From: an uncultured Thomasclavelia sp.
GTDB lineage: Bacteria; Bacillota_I; Bacilli_A; Erysipelotrichales; Coprobacillaceae
Assembly: GCF_944324745.1 (NCBI RefSeq)
Contig: NZ_CALUXO010000074.1
Location: 1-64,000, forward strand
Reading direction: 5' to 3'
DNA length: 64,000 bases
In this document: positions 26,984 to 36,447 of the stretch, piece by piece
Layout: each line of letters starts with the position of its first letter
How positions within the stretch are numbered: the stretch's first letter is position 1
The notes under the pieces: model-generated
What the model was told of the DNA's origin: nothing
What the model saw: the letters and a program-made list of their open reading frames with translations, nothing else
Databases searched by the model: none
Program-made: the position numbers and the translations under genes

Positions 26984-28174
26984 ATGGCAAAAGTTATTTC
27001 TGTAAATGCTGGTAGTTCATCTTTAAAATTCCAATTATTTGAAATGGATGATGAATCAGTTATTACATCTGGTGTTATTGAAAGAATCGGTTTAGATGAT
27101 TCAATATTCACTATCAAATACAATGGAGAAAAAGACGTTACTACAAAACCAATCAAAGATCATAAAGAAGCAGTAAATCTGTTATTAGAAACTTTGGTAA
27201 GTAAACAAATTGTTAAAGATTTAAATGAAATTAAAGGAGTTGGACACCGAGTTGTTCAAGGTGGCGCTTATTTTGATCAATCAGTCATTATCGATGATGA
27301 TGTTGTTGCTAAAATCGATGAATTAAAATCATTAGCTCCTTTGCATAACCCAGCTCACTTAACTGGATATTATGCATTTAAAGAAGCAATTCCTGATGCT
27401 GGTGCTGTTGCGGTATTTGATACAGCATTCCATCAAACATTAGAACCAAGATGTTATATTTATCCAATCCCTTATAAATATTACACTGATTATAAAGTTC
27501 GTAAATACGGTGCTCATGGTACTAGTCATTATTACGTTTCTCAACGAGCAATTGACTTATTAGGAAATCCAGAACACTCAAAAATTATCGTTGCTCACTT
27601 AGGAGCAGGTGGTTCTCTAACCGCTGTAAAAGATGGTAAATCTGTAAATACATCAATGGGATTCACTCCACTTGCAGGTATTATGATGGGAACTCGTAGT
27701 GGTGACGTTGATCCTTCTGTTATCGATTATTTAATCGAAGAAGTAGGAATGGATATGAAAGAAGTTATCACTATGTTAAATAAGGAATCAGGATTATTAG
27801 GAATTTCTGGGGTTTCTAGTGACTTTAGAGATGTTCAAGAAGCAGCTCAAAATGGACACGAAAGAGCTCAATTAGCGATTGATATTTTCTTCCGTCGTGT
27901 TATCGCTTATATTGGACGTTATTATATTGCTTTAGGTGGTTGTGATGCTATCTGCTTTACTGCTGGTATTGGTGAAAACTCATACTATGCAAGAAGCGGA
28001 ATTTGTGATTTACTTAAAGAAGCTCTTGGAGTTGAACTTGATGAAGAAGCTAATGTAAATGGTAAGGGAGAACGTTTAATTAGTACTCCAAATTCTAAAA
28101 TTAAAGTATTCGTCATTCCAACTAACGAAGAATTAGTTATTGCCAGAGACACAAAACGTTTATTAAATCTATAA
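26984..28174 (+). CDS. ackA: Acetate kinase
   Basis: The product has 396 residues, full length. ISVNAGSSSLKFQ (phosphate 1), GHRVVQGG, DTAFHQT, AHLGAGGS and FTAGIGENS match the acetokinase family. It makes ATP from acetyl phosphate in fermentation. AAGGAGG lies nine bases before ATG. An extended -10 promoter lies 26 bases upstream and a strong terminator follows, so it is transcribed alone; pta is not adjacent. Confidence 0.97.
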   Translation: MAKVISVNAGSSSLKFQLFEMDDESVITSGVIERIGLDDSIFTIKYNGEKDVTTKPIKDHKEAVNLLLETLVSKQIVKDLNEIKGVGHRVVQGGAYFDQSVIIDDDVVAKIDELKSLAPLHNPAHLTGYYAFKEAIPDAGAVAVFDTAFHQTLEPRCYIYPIPYKYYTDYKVRKYGAHGTSHYYVSQRAIDLLGNPEHSKIIVAHLGAGGSLTAVKDGKSVNTSMGFTPLAGIMMGTRSGDVDPSVIDYLIEEVGMDMKEVITMLNKESGLLGISGVSSDFRDVQEAAQNGHERAQLAIDIFFRRVIAYIGRYYIALGGCDAICFTAGIGENSYYARSGICDLLKEALGVELDEEANVNGKGERLISTPNSKIKVFVIPTNEELVIARDTKRLLNL

Positions 28175-28180
28175 AACTTA

Positions 28181-28205
28181 GCAGCGGAAAAAATCCGCTG
28201 CTTTT
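28181..28205 (+). terminator. ackA terminator
   Basis: Stem GCAGCGGA/TCCGCTGC followed by TTTTATG. Confidence 0.88.
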
Positions 28206-28237
28206 ATGTATTTTGCTTATTTTAAATATTGATCTTT

Positions 28238-28756
28238 TTATTTTAATAAATGCTCTTTAACATAATCTGTAATAATTTCATGTTTAGTCAACACATCACA
28301 AAATGATTTTCGTAAATCTAATCGCTGCATATCAACACAACGAATTTCACTTAACTGCAGCCGACTTCTAGTTTTCTTTCCAGACATTATAACATCAATA
28401 TCCAATTCAAATTCTGGATTGGCTTCACTATCTTTAATTGAAGTACAGGGAATTATCAGCATCTTATATCCTAAATCCTTTAAAACATAACACCAATGAC
28501 CATCCATTAATTCTTTAGGAAAACCACGACCAATATTAAAATAAGCCAATTGATGAACTTGTGGTCGGCTTGATAAATGATAATAAGTATTATCGATATC
28601 TCGTCCTCCTTCTTTTACTAAATGACAATAAAAATATTCTAATTGATTGGTCAGATGTTTTAAAGAACAGCTATATTTTTCAACATCATATATTCCGGTC
28701 TCTTCTAAGTTTTCCAATGATTTACTTATTTCTATTAAATTCTCTTTTACACTCAT
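28238..28756 (-). CDS. PemK/MazF-like protein with N-terminal extension
   Basis: The product has 172 residues from ATG 28756, preceded by AGGAGGAATTTAT; upstream in-frame starts lack this site. Residues about 75-172 resemble the MazF/PemK fold: LAYFNIGRGFP, GHWCYVLKDLGYKMLIIPCTS, then LSEIRCVDMQRLDLRK near the end. MazF proteins are ribonuclease toxins. The first 70 residues are helical and unassigned. No antitoxin gene lies next to it, so it is either an orphan, regulated in cis by its N-terminal part, or a non-toxic relative. The catalytic Arg and Ser/Thr positions should be checked by alignment. Confidence 0.65.
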   Translation of the reverse strand: MSVKENLIEISKSLENLEETGIYDVEKYSCSLKHLTNQLEYFYCHLVKEGGRDIDNTYYHLSSRPQVHQLAYFNIGRGFPKELMDGHWCYVLKDLGYKMLIIPCTSIKDSEANPEFELDIDVIMSGKKTRSRLQLSEIRCVDMQRLDLRKSFCDVLTKHEIITDYVKEHLLK

Positions 28757-28923
28757 ATAAATTCCTCCTAATAATTTATATTCCGTAATTATCAAAATCA
28801 CTTTTAGTTTTTACACTTTTTCCGATTTTATTCGTAAAACTATAATATCCCCAAAAATTTGTGTTTATTTTTAATCAAATAACTATCACACTTTAATCTT
28901 AATTTTCATATAATAATTATAGG

Positions 28924-28952
28924 TTGCTTTTTAGAATTTATTTGTATATAAT
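28924..28952 (+). promoter_or_regulatory. glmS promoter
   Basis: TTGCTT and TATAAT are separated by 17 bases, about 40 bases before the ribozyme core. Confidence 0.75.
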
Positions 28953-28984
28953 AGCAACTAAGTTATTACGGAGATTAATTAAAA

Positions 28985-29140
28985 AATTTAGCGCCAGGAC
29001 TAATTAATAATTAGTTGACGAGGACTAGACTTATCGAAAGATTCGGCGGATGGTCTAGAGGTATGATACTACCTGAACAATGAACAAAAATAACGAGTGA
29101 TCGTTAAACAAATTCATTCGGTATCCTCCATAATAACAAA
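28985..29140 (+). ncRNA. glmS self-cleaving ribozyme
   Basis: The core elements are present in order: the cleavage-site sequence TTTA|GCGCCAGGAC (cut predicted between 28990 and 28991), TTGACGAGGAC, TATCGAAAGATTCGGCGGATG, written here only as TCGGCGGATG, and a downstream stabilising domain. Glucosamine-6-phosphate activates cleavage and lowers glmS mRNA. The next gene is glmS, which confirms the call. The variable P1 arm (ACTAATTAATAATTAGT) forms a neat hairpin. Confidence 0.96.
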
Positions 29141-29170
29141 TAAAAATTAAATATTTTGGAGGAATTTTTT

Positions 29171-30988
29171 ATGTGTGGAATTACAGCATTCTCAGGTAAA
29201 GACGAAGCTTTACCATTTTTACTTCAAGGGCTATCTAAGCTCGAGTACCGTGGTTATGATTCAGCAGGAGTAACACTAGTCGATCAAAATCAGTTGATGA
29301 CTGTTAAGACTAAAGGAAGGCTGCAAAATCTAATCAACCAACTGGAACTGGAAAATCCAGCTGGTCATGTTGGAATTGGTCATACTCGATGGGCAACTCA
29401 TGGTATCCCATCTAATCTTAACTCACACCCACATACTAATAACGATAATACTATTTCATTAGTGCATAATGGAATCATCGAAAACTATCGTGAGTTAAAA
29501 GAAGAATTACTTGCCAAGGGTTATCATTTCCATAGTGAAACTGATAGTGAAGTTGTGGTTCATTTATTAGATTCTTATTATCAAGGAGACATGCTTGAAG
29601 CATTAAAACAAGTTATAAACCGCATTGAAGGAAGTTATGCATTATGCATCGTTTCTACCTTAGAGCCTGACACGATTTATGTTACTAAAAAAGATAGTCC
29701 GATCGTTCTAGGAACTAGCAAAGACGCCAGTTTTGCAGCGAGTGATATTCCCGCTTTATTAGACTATACTAAAGATGTATATTTTATTAAAGATTATGAA
29801 ATTGCTCGATTAAAACCAGGCGAAATTACTTTCTACAATGCTACAGGTAAAGAAATCGAACTAGAAAAAACTCATATCCCATATGATAATGAAGCAGCCC
29901 AAAAAGGTGGCTATGATACTTTTATGTTAAAAGAGATTCATGAACAGCCATATGTAATTGGAGAAACATTAAGAGGTCGAGTTGAAAATGAAGATCGCAT
30001 CGTTTTACCAGAATTAGAAGCAATTAAAGATCGTTTTGCCACTTTCAACAAAGCTTACTTTGTTGCCTGTGGAACTGCCTATCATGCCTGTTTATCAGGG
30101 GCTAATATTTTTGAACGTTTAACTGGTATCCCTACTTTTAGCCAGGCCGCTTCAGAATTTAGATATGGTGATCCAATCATCGATGAAAAAACATTATGTA
30201 TTTTTGTTTCTCAATCAGGAGAAACAGCTGATACTTTAGCTGCTTTGCGTTTAGCTAAAGATAAAGGCTGCACTACAATTGCAGTTGCAAATGTCTTAGG
30301 TTCTACCATTTCTCGTGATGCCGAAGCGACAATTTATACTTGTGCTGGTCCTGAAATTGCCGTTGCCAGTACTAAAGCTTATACTACTCAAGTAATTGTC
30401 TTATTATTACTAGCTATGTATATTGCGCAAACATTAGGAAAAGAAAATGATGTTTACAAAGACATTATCAAGGGAATTGCTGATTTACCTAAACAGCTAG
30501 AAAAGATTTTAGAAGACGAGCCATTATTTGAAAAATATGCCGGTTATCTAAAAGATTTACATGATGCTTATTTCATTGGTCGTAATTTAGATTACGCTTC
30601 TGTTTTAGAAGGAGCTTTAAAATTAAAAGAAGTATCTTACATCCATGCTGATGCTTATATTGCCGGTGAATTAAAACATGGACCAATTGCCTTAATTGAA
30701 GAAGGCAGTGTAGTCATTGCCGTAGCAACTCAACCTCGAGTAGCTGCTAAAACTATTAGTAACATTCAAGAAACTATTGCCAGAGGTGCTAAAGTTATCT
30801 TATTTACTTTAGCTGGTCAGGAAGTTGGAAATGTTGATGAAACTTATTATATGCCCGATGTAAATCCAATTTTACAAGCCGTATTGGTGGCGATTCCATT
30901 GCAATTAATTGCTTACTATGCTGCTAAATTAAAAGGATGCGATGTAGATAAACCTCGTAATCTAGCTAAATCAGTAACTGTTGAATAA
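29171..30988 (+). CDS. glmS: Glutamine-fructose-6-phosphate aminotransferase
   Basis: The product has 605 residues from ATG 29171; the next codon is the catalytic Cys (MCGITAFSG), which must become N-terminal, so the start five codons upstream is rejected. The glutaminase domain is followed by two SIS isomerase domains (CGTAYHACLSG, SQSGETADT) and the invariant end AKSVTVE. It makes glucosamine-6-phosphate for the cell wall. The ribosome site GGAGGAATT is ideal. A ribozyme in the leader regulates it. Confidence 0.98.
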   Translation: MCGITAFSGKDEALPFLLQGLSKLEYRGYDSAGVTLVDQNQLMTVKTKGRLQNLINQLELENPAGHVGIGHTRWATHGIPSNLNSHPHTNNDNTISLVHNGIIENYRELKEELLAKGYHFHSETDSEVVVHLLDSYYQGDMLEALKQVINRIEGSYALCIVSTLEPDTIYVTKKDSPIVLGTSKDASFAASDIPALLDYTKDVYFIKDYEIARLKPGEITFYNATGKEIELEKTHIPYDNEAAQKGGYDTFMLKEIHEQPYVIGETLRGRVENEDRIVLPELEAIKDRFATFNKAYFVACGTAYHACLSGANIFERLTGIPTFSQAASEFRYGDPIIDEKTLCIFVSQSGETADTLAALRLAKDKGCTTIAVANVLGSTISRDAEATIYTCAGPEIAVASTKAYTTQVIVLLLLAMYIAQTLGKENDVYKDIIKGIADLPKQLEKILEDEPLFEKYAGYLKDLHDAYFIGRNLDYASVLEGALKLKEVSYIHADAYIAGELKHGPIALIEEGSVVIAVATQPRVAAKTISNIQETIARGAKVILFTLAGQEVGNVDETYYMPDVNPILQAVLVAIPLQLIAYYAAKLKGCDVDKPRNLAKSVTVE

Positions 30989-31041
30989 TATTAAATAATT
31001 GCAATTATTATTTAATAGCAACTATCAATATTTAAGCAAAT

Positions 31042-31079
31042 AAAAACCGTTAGTTATCAAAATTATCTAACGGTTTTTT
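31042..31079. terminator. Bidirectional terminator between glmS and the nucleotidyltransferase
   Basis: Stem AAAAACCGTTAG/CTAACGGTTTTT with T-runs on both strands. Confidence 0.85.
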
Positions 31080-31095
31080 TAACTGTATTTAATAT

Positions 31096-32010
31096 TTAAA
31101 ATAATTTTTGTGGATAAATCCCTTCTTTGATTAATTGTTGAATACTTTTAACAACAGAATCTTTATCTTCTTTATACGTTACCCCAAACCAATTATCATG
31201 TGATTGTAAAACCTTAACACTAACCCGATTTTCAGCTAATAAACCACCGATGATCGTTGGCAGTAAATATTCCGTTTTTAAATCATCAGGTGCTAAATCT
31301 GCTAGGAATTTTACAAATTCTTCTTCCAAAATTGCAAACATCTCTGGTTGCAACGCCCACATATTCATCGAAACTGGTACTTTTAAATCTAATTCAATTT
31401 CCTTATCTTCTCTAGCAACTGCTTTATCGCCAGCTTTTTCAATGTTATGAGTTTCGCGAATATCTTTTAAATAACCACTTTCATCGACCTGACAAATACC
31501 ACGAGTTACCCCGCCATTTTCACTTAAAGTATTCTCTAAAACAAAACTTACCATCCCTAATGGTAATTTAAAACTTTTTTCTTTTGGCTCAGTTAAAAAC
31601 TGATAGGCTACCTGATAAGCTTCTTTACCATAATAATCATCAGCATTAATAACCAAAAATGGTTCTTTTACGACATCCTGACAGCATAAAATAGCCTGTC
31701 CTGTTCCCCATGGTTTTGTTCTATCTTTGAATATTTCCCGATATTCACTTGGAATCTGATCTAATTCCTGAAATACATATTCAACATCGATTACTTGTTT
31801 AATTCTTGATCCAATAACCCGATCAAATTCTTCCTCTAAATCCTTTCTAATCACAAAAACTACTTTGTTGAACCCGGCTTCTTTTGCATCAAATATAGAA
31901 TAATCCATGATTATTTCTCCATTAGGACCAACAGGTGCTAATTGTTTGATACCGCCGCCAAAACGACTACCAATTCCGGCTGCCATGATAACTAATGTAA
32001 TATTTTTCAT
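31096..32010 (-). CDS. Sugar-phosphate nucleotidyltransferase (GalU-like fold)
   Basis: The product has 304 residues from ATG 32010, which has AAAGGGTGG eight bases upstream; a GTG 12 bases earlier is less likely. LVIMAAGIGSRFGGGIKQL is the nucleotide-binding signature, and NADDYYG carries the metal-binding Asp. PWGTGQAI is also typical. The protein belongs to the NTP_transferase group but is not closely like GalU, GlmU or RmlA in its motifs, so the sugar cannot be named. It appears to be a single-gene unit. Confidence 0.85.
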   Translation of the reverse strand: MKNITLVIMAAGIGSRFGGGIKQLAPVGPNGEIIMDYSIFDAKEAGFNKVVFVIRKDLEEEFDRVIGSRIKQVIDVEYVFQELDQIPSEYREIFKDRTKPWGTGQAILCCQDVVKEPFLVINADDYYGKEAYQVAYQFLTEPKEKSFKLPLGMVSFVLENTLSENGGVTRGICQVDESGYLKDIRETHNIEKAGDKAVAREDKEIELDLKVPVSMNMWALQPEMFAILEEEFVKFLADLAPDDLKTEYLLPTIIGGLLAENRVSVKVLQSHDNWFGVTYKEDKDSVVKSIQQLIKEGIYPQKLF

Positions 32011-32186
32011 TTTCTTTTCCACCCTTTAAATATTCTCTTAAAAAATATAATAACTTAAAGTTGCTTTAATTGCCAGTATATGACAAAAAAATTTAGCCAT
32101 AATAATTTTAATTCACTAAAAATTAAGAATACTAATAGTAGTAATTAAGTTGTGATTTTGATAGAATAGTCGCGTGGGAGGTTTGC

Positions 32187-33524
32187 ATGTTTAAAATTAT
32201 ATTATCACGAAAAAATTACAAAATTTGTTTTATAATTTATGTCTTCATCAATACCCTGGCCTTAGGCTATCTAGGAATAGATATTAACCCATTAAGCTAT
32301 CTCATGTTGATCTGGGGTGGCATTTTAATTAGTTATGATCTAATCACACGACAGATCAACTTTCAAGATATCAATTTTTTATTAATAAGCGTTTATGGGT
32401 TGCTATTATTTTTGGCAACTTTATTAAATCCCTATAGCAATCAAAAATCCTTTTTAATTGCCTTGATGCAAATAATTATCTTTTTTCTAATCTATAAAAA
32501 TAGACAAAATTTTTCTATAAACACATTAAAACAAGAATTAAAGATAATTATTCCTTTGACAACCACATTAACAGCCATTGCCAGCTTGATTTCAATTTTA
32601 ATGTATATTACTAATTTTTCCAATCAACAAAATGGCTGGCCAATCGGTATGGTAGATGATCGATTATTTGGTGTTTATTTCAATTGTAATCCAGCTGCCT
32701 TTTTAGCAACAATAGCAATCATAATGGCAATGATTGCCCTTAAAAATAAGAGTAAGTATTCATCATTTTATCTTAGTAATATTATTATCCAAGTTATCTA
32801 TATCTTACTAACTAAATGTCGTAGTGCCCTAATTATTATTGCAATTATTTTAGCCGCAATGTGTTATGCCTACTTCATTAAAGAAAAGAATTACTCTCGT
32901 CTTGTTCGCTGTAGTATATCAGTTTTAATTTGTTTGGGAATATTTCTAGGAAGTATCTTTACGACTAATACTTTATCAAACTTGTTTAATCAAGATACTA
33001 GTGAAAGTCGTTTTCAAATTGATGAAGTGATTAAGTCAGTGGAACTTTTACTTACTGGTAATATTGAACCAAGTTTAAAATTAATTAACCAGGTTTCTAG
33101 TGGACGCATTGAATTATTGCACACTTCATATACGGTTTTTAAAACCAGTCCGATTATTGGAGTTGGCGCTAATAATTTTCAAAAAATTGGGATTCAAGAA
33201 ACTGATGATCAGGTAGTTAAACAAATTCAAGTAGTTCATAGTCATAATGTAATAGTTGAAAGTTTTGTTACTACCGGAATTATTGGTGGTTTGCTTTTCT
33301 TTATTTTTATCATTTATTCCCTTAAAGATATCTTAAAATGTCTAAAGCATCATAATTTTAATGTTTATATGATGTCACTACTATTTACATTAATTGTTGC
33401 CTCTGAATTTATTGGCAGTTTATTTGATTATGGTGTTTTCTATGTATATTGTCTATCAGCCACTTTAGCATGGATGTTTCTAGGTTATTTACATTATTTA
33501 GCCAACCAAAAAGACAAATCTTAA
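32187..33524 (+). CDS. O-antigen ligase-like (Wzy_C family) membrane protein
   Basis: The product has 445 residues and about 11-12 membrane segments. The large outside loop and following segment contain GRIELLHTSYTVFKTSPIIG and VHSHNVIVESFVTTGIIGGL, the Wzy_C pattern with conserved Arg and His residues. Members polymerise or ligate surface glycans. In a Gram-positive host the acceptor could be teichoic acid, capsule or glycoprotein. GGGAGG lies before ATG. No glycosyltransferases are nearby apart from the divergent nucleotidyltransferase. Confidence 0.85.
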   Translation: MFKIILSRKNYKICFIIYVFINTLALGYLGIDINPLSYLMLIWGGILISYDLITRQINFQDINFLLISVYGLLLFLATLLNPYSNQKSFLIALMQIIIFFLIYKNRQNFSINTLKQELKIIIPLTTTLTAIASLISILMYITNFSNQQNGWPIGMVDDRLFGVYFNCNPAAFLATIAIIMAMIALKNKSKYSSFYLSNIIIQVIYILLTKCRSALIIIAIILAAMCYAYFIKEKNYSRLVRCSISVLICLGIFLGSIFTTNTLSNLFNQDTSESRFQIDEVIKSVELLLTGNIEPSLKLINQVSSGRIELLHTSYTVFKTSPIIGVGANNFQKIGIQETDDQVVKQIQVVHSHNVIVESFVTTGIIGGLLFFIFIIYSLKDILKCLKHHNFNVYMMSLLFTLIVASEFIGSLFDYGVFYVYCLSATLAWMFLGYLHYLANQKDKS

Positions 33525-33538
33525 CGATTTGTCTTTTT
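33508..33538. terminator. Bidirectional terminator between the Wzy-like gene and rpsO
   Basis: Perfect stem AAAAAGACAAATC-TTAAC-GATTTGTCTTTTT. It overlaps the end of the upstream coding region. Confidence 0.88.
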
Positions 33539-33556
33539 AAAAATTTAACTTTATGA

Positions 33557-33823
33557 TTATTTTCTTAATCCTAAGCTTTCGCATAATGCAGAATATCTTT
33601 CGATATCTTTATTTTTTAAGTATTTTAATAAATCTCTTCTACGACCAACTTTTTTCAATAATCCACGATTTGAATGTTTATCTTTTGGATGTTGTTTAAA
33701 GTGACCATTTAATTTGTTGATATCAGCTGTTAATACAGCGATTTGTACTTCTGGAGAACCAGTATCTCCTTCTTTACGAGCATATTTTTGCATTACTGCA
33801 GTTTTTTCTTCTTTAGTTAACAT
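33557..33823 (-). CDS. rpsO: 30S ribosomal protein S15
   Basis: The product has 88 residues, full length, with the S15 signature ([32 protein letters not shown] as separated motifs; the second marked by HSNRGLL). It binds the 16S rRNA central domain. AGGAGG precedes ATG. A structured leader upstream suggests autoregulation. pnp is not adjacent. Confidence 0.98.
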   Translation of the reverse strand: MLTKEEKTAVMQKYARKEGDTGSPEVQIAVLTADINKLNGHFKQHPKDKHSNRGLLKKVGRRRDLLKYLKNKDIERYSALCESLGLRK

Positions 33824-33844
33824 TAACTTTTCCTCCTAAAATTT

Positions 33845-33905
33845 TAACTTAGCTAGCTCCAAGGTATACGTCGAAGTCCTCATATATCCTAGGGATAGCC
33901 GCATG
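33845..33905 (-). promoter_or_regulatory. Structured rpsO leader, candidate S15 autoregulatory element
   Basis: On the minus strand GCTA and TAGC close a helix that contains CTAGG/CCTTG (one mismatch) and an apical TATATG-AGGACTTCGA-CGTATA stem-loop. The AGGAGG of rpsO follows. Known S15 leaders in Firmicutes mimic the rRNA site. Assignment to a particular leader class is inference. Confidence 0.55.
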
Positions 33906-33974
33906 AATAATTTTATCAAAATAATTGATATTGTCAAGAAAATTTTAAATATGTATAGCAAATTTTAGGTATTT

Positions 33975-34724
33975 TTATTTATATTTTTTTACGAATACAT
34001 ATGCTTGATTATTTGATAGATCAGCTGCAAATTGATATCCTAGCTCATTAAAGTTTTTAACCTGTTCCAAACAATTAATCTTGTTTTTGATCAGATATCT
34101 TGTCATTGCTCCTCGAGCCATCTTAACATATACACCTACTTCTTTTAATTCATTTTGATACCATTGTTTAAAATAACATTTTACATAATTAATATCATCG
34201 CTTAAATATTTTTGAATGATTTTACTATATTGCTTTGCCCCCAAATCCAAAATATTATGATCATCCTTGATCAACTCCAGATAAATCCTATTGCCCCATA
34301 GTTGATATAAGCTACGATATTTACCATTATTAAAATAATTATTAAGTTCCAAACGGTAAGGGACAACTCCATCTAATGGTTTTAAAACCCCATAAAAACC
34401 CGATAAAATTACCAAATGCTCATTTAAAAAATCAAAATCATCAAAATCTAATAAATCAGCTTGTAAATAATCATATTGAATTCCTTGATAAGATAGGATC
34501 GCTGGTACAGTATTTCTCGTTAAATCCATCGTCTGATAATTCCAATAAGCTGCTTGGGCAATTGAGTCATTACAGCGAAGCATCTTTTTTATTTGATCTA
34601 CATTTAATGTTTTTAAATGTTTTAGGATTTCCCTTGTTACATCTAAAAAAACCGGTAAGCTTGCAGGGGTTAAATAACTAATATCATTAGTCATTTTTTT
34701 AGCTGGTGTCGTTATTATTTTCAT
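33975..34724 (-). CDS. yaaA: Peroxide stress protein YaaA (UPF0246)
   Basis: The product has 249 residues. KIITTPAKKM at the start, then LSGFYGVLKPLDGVVPYRLE, written here by its core YGVLKPLDG, and a basic C-terminal region match YaaA/DUF328. In E. coli YaaA binds DNA and lowers free iron during peroxide stress. It starts one base after the stop of the HAD gene, so the two are coupled. Confidence 0.93.
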   Translation of the reverse strand: MKIITTPAKKMTNDISYLTPASLPVFLDVTREILKHLKTLNVDQIKKMLRCNDSIAQAAYWNYQTMDLTRNTVPAILSYQGIQYDYLQADLLDFDDFDFLNEHLVILSGFYGVLKPLDGVVPYRLELNNYFNNGKYRSLYQLWGNRIYLELIKDDHNILDLGAKQYSKIIQKYLSDDINYVKCYFKQWYQNELKEVGVYVKMARGAMTRYLIKNKINCLEQVKNFNELGYQFAADLSNNQAYVFVKKYK

Positions 34725-34725
34725 C

Positions 34726-35580
34726 TTACTTGATCATTGAATAAATAGCCTCAGCAACACCATTATCTTCACAACTGGCAACAACTTGATAAGCTAATTC
34801 TTTGATTTTGGGATCAGCATTTTCAGGGGCAAATGAGTATTTAAATTTTTCAAACATACTAATATCATTTAAACCATCACCTAAAACCATTACTTCATCT
34901 GCTTCAATTTCCATTTGTTTAACTACCTGTTGTAAAATCAAACCTTTTTGTGCTTTAACATCAGTTACTTCAACATTATCATCGAATGACGATAAATAAG
35001 CAATACCATCGATTAAAGCTAATTTTTCCTTTGCCTGTTCAATAATAGCAGTGTTCGTGTTAAAGGCTTCAACTTTAATGATCTCTAAATCAGTTTTTAA
35101 AAACTCATCAACATTTTTAATTTCAATCAAATGCATACATGGCATATCCTGCTGATCACCATTTTCATAATCCTCACGTTGACGTTTAAAACGAGTAATA
35201 CAACGATTGATAAAAGCATCGCGAACGATTTCCGGTTTAGCAGTCGTATAAAAACCTTTAGTAGTAAAAATCATATAATAAGTATTTAAATCATCAAATA
35301 TTTTTAAAACATCTTTAAACAATTTCTTAGGAAAGTAACAACTAGAAATAATTTTACCACTGGCATCAGCAAACTGCGCCCCATTACCTAAAATACTATC
35401 ACAATGCAAATCAAAACGATCCAATACACCTTTTAATCCACCATAATCACGACCAGTAGCGATTGTAAAAATAACGCCACGATCTTGAGCATATCTAATT
35501 GCTTTTAAATTTTCTTGACTGATTGAAGCATCAGCTAATAATAAAGTTCCGTCCATATCAGAAACAATCATTTTAATCAT
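34726..35580 (-). CDS. Cof-type HAD-superfamily sugar-phosphatase
   Basis: The product has 284 residues. Motif I is DMDGTLLLAD, and motif IV is GDGLNDISMFE. A large C2B cap lies between residues about 85 and 185. These enzymes dephosphorylate sugar phosphates or flavin/pyridoxal precursors; the substrate cannot be named from sequence. It is coupled to yaaA. Confidence 0.92.
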   Translation of the reverse strand: MIKMIVSDMDGTLLLADASISQENLKAIRYAQDRGVIFTIATGRDYGGLKGVLDRFDLHCDSILGNGAQFADASGKIISSCYFPKKLFKDVLKIFDDLNTYYMIFTTKGFYTTAKPEIVRDAFINRCITRFKRQREDYENGDQQDMPCMHLIEIKNVDEFLKTDLEIIKVEAFNTNTAIIEQAKEKLALIDGIAYLSSFDDNVEVTDVKAQKGLILQQVVKQMEIEADEVMVLGDGLNDISMFEKFKYSFAPENADPKIKELAYQVVASCEDNGVAEAIYSMIK

Positions 35581-35680
35581 CTTTGTTCCTCCTGTCTTTT
35601 TCTTTATTTTAGCTTATTTTACCGAACTTCCTTTTATTTTTCTTAAATAGTAAAAAGTATTTTAAATATTCTAAAATGCT

Positions 35681-36436
35681 TTATTTCCACAAAAAATCCA
35701 AATAAACCGGATTTTCTTTTTCCCATGACGCTTCATTATGACGTCCGTTTTTAACAACGTTAATATAACAATAGCTATGATTATCGATCAATCGATCATT
35801 AAACCATCTAATATTATTTAACATCCAGTTTACTCCTGATTTACCACGCATTTCTCTTGTTCCAAAACTAAAGTAAACTCGAGTATCACTATCAATATTG
35901 TTAGAAAGATAATCTTGTTGTAATTGATTCAAACATAAAGATATCGCCGGTGAGATGCAGGCAGCTTTAGAAAAATACTGATTATATTTAATTACGGTAT
36001 ATAAAGCCATCAAACCACCCATAGAACTTCCAGCAATTCCAGTACATTCCCTAAAAGGGATCGTCCGATATTTTTGATCGATCATTGGCTTAAATTCATT
36101 AACTACCCAGTCCATCAATTGTTGACCTTGACCATGAATAGGACCAAAGAATCCTTTGGCAACATCATAAGGACAATATTCATTTAAACGCTGGTTTCCT
36201 TCATGACTACATTCCATTCCAACAATAATTAACTTCTTATCATATTGATCCATGAAATCTTTTAAACCCCAAGATTTACCATATGTAGCATCACTGTCAT
36301 AAAATAAATTATGACCATCATACATATACATTACTGGATATCTTTCCTGACTATAATGATAATCATCTGGTAAATAGACATGGATCATCCGCATACAATC
36401 AAACGGTGTCATCGCTACTTCAAACTTTTCAACCAT
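35681..36436 (-). CDS. Alpha/beta-hydrolase esterase (esterase D-like)
   Basis: The product has 251 residues. The nucleophile elbow is GSSMGG (Ser near residue 133), and a late HNEASW gives the likely catalytic His. It belongs to the putative-esterase family (PF00756) related to enterochelin and S-formylglutathione hydrolases. No signal peptide. AAAGGAG precedes ATG. It lies 11 bases after the aldo/keto reductase gene and is probably co-transcribed. Confidence 0.88.
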   Translation of the reverse strand: MVEKFEVAMTPFDCMRMIHVYLPDDYHYSQERYPVMYMYDGHNLFYDSDATYGKSWGLKDFMDQYDKKLIIVGMECSHEGNQRLNEYCPYDVAKGFFGPIHGQGQQLMDWVVNEFKPMIDQKYRTIPFRECTGIAGSSMGGLMALYTVIKYNQYFSKAACISPAISLCLNQLQQDYLSNNIDSDTRVYFSFGTREMRGKSGVNWMLNNIRWFNDRLIDNHSYCYINVVKNGRHNEASWEKENPVYLDFLWK

Positions 36437-36447
36437 TTTCTTCTCCT

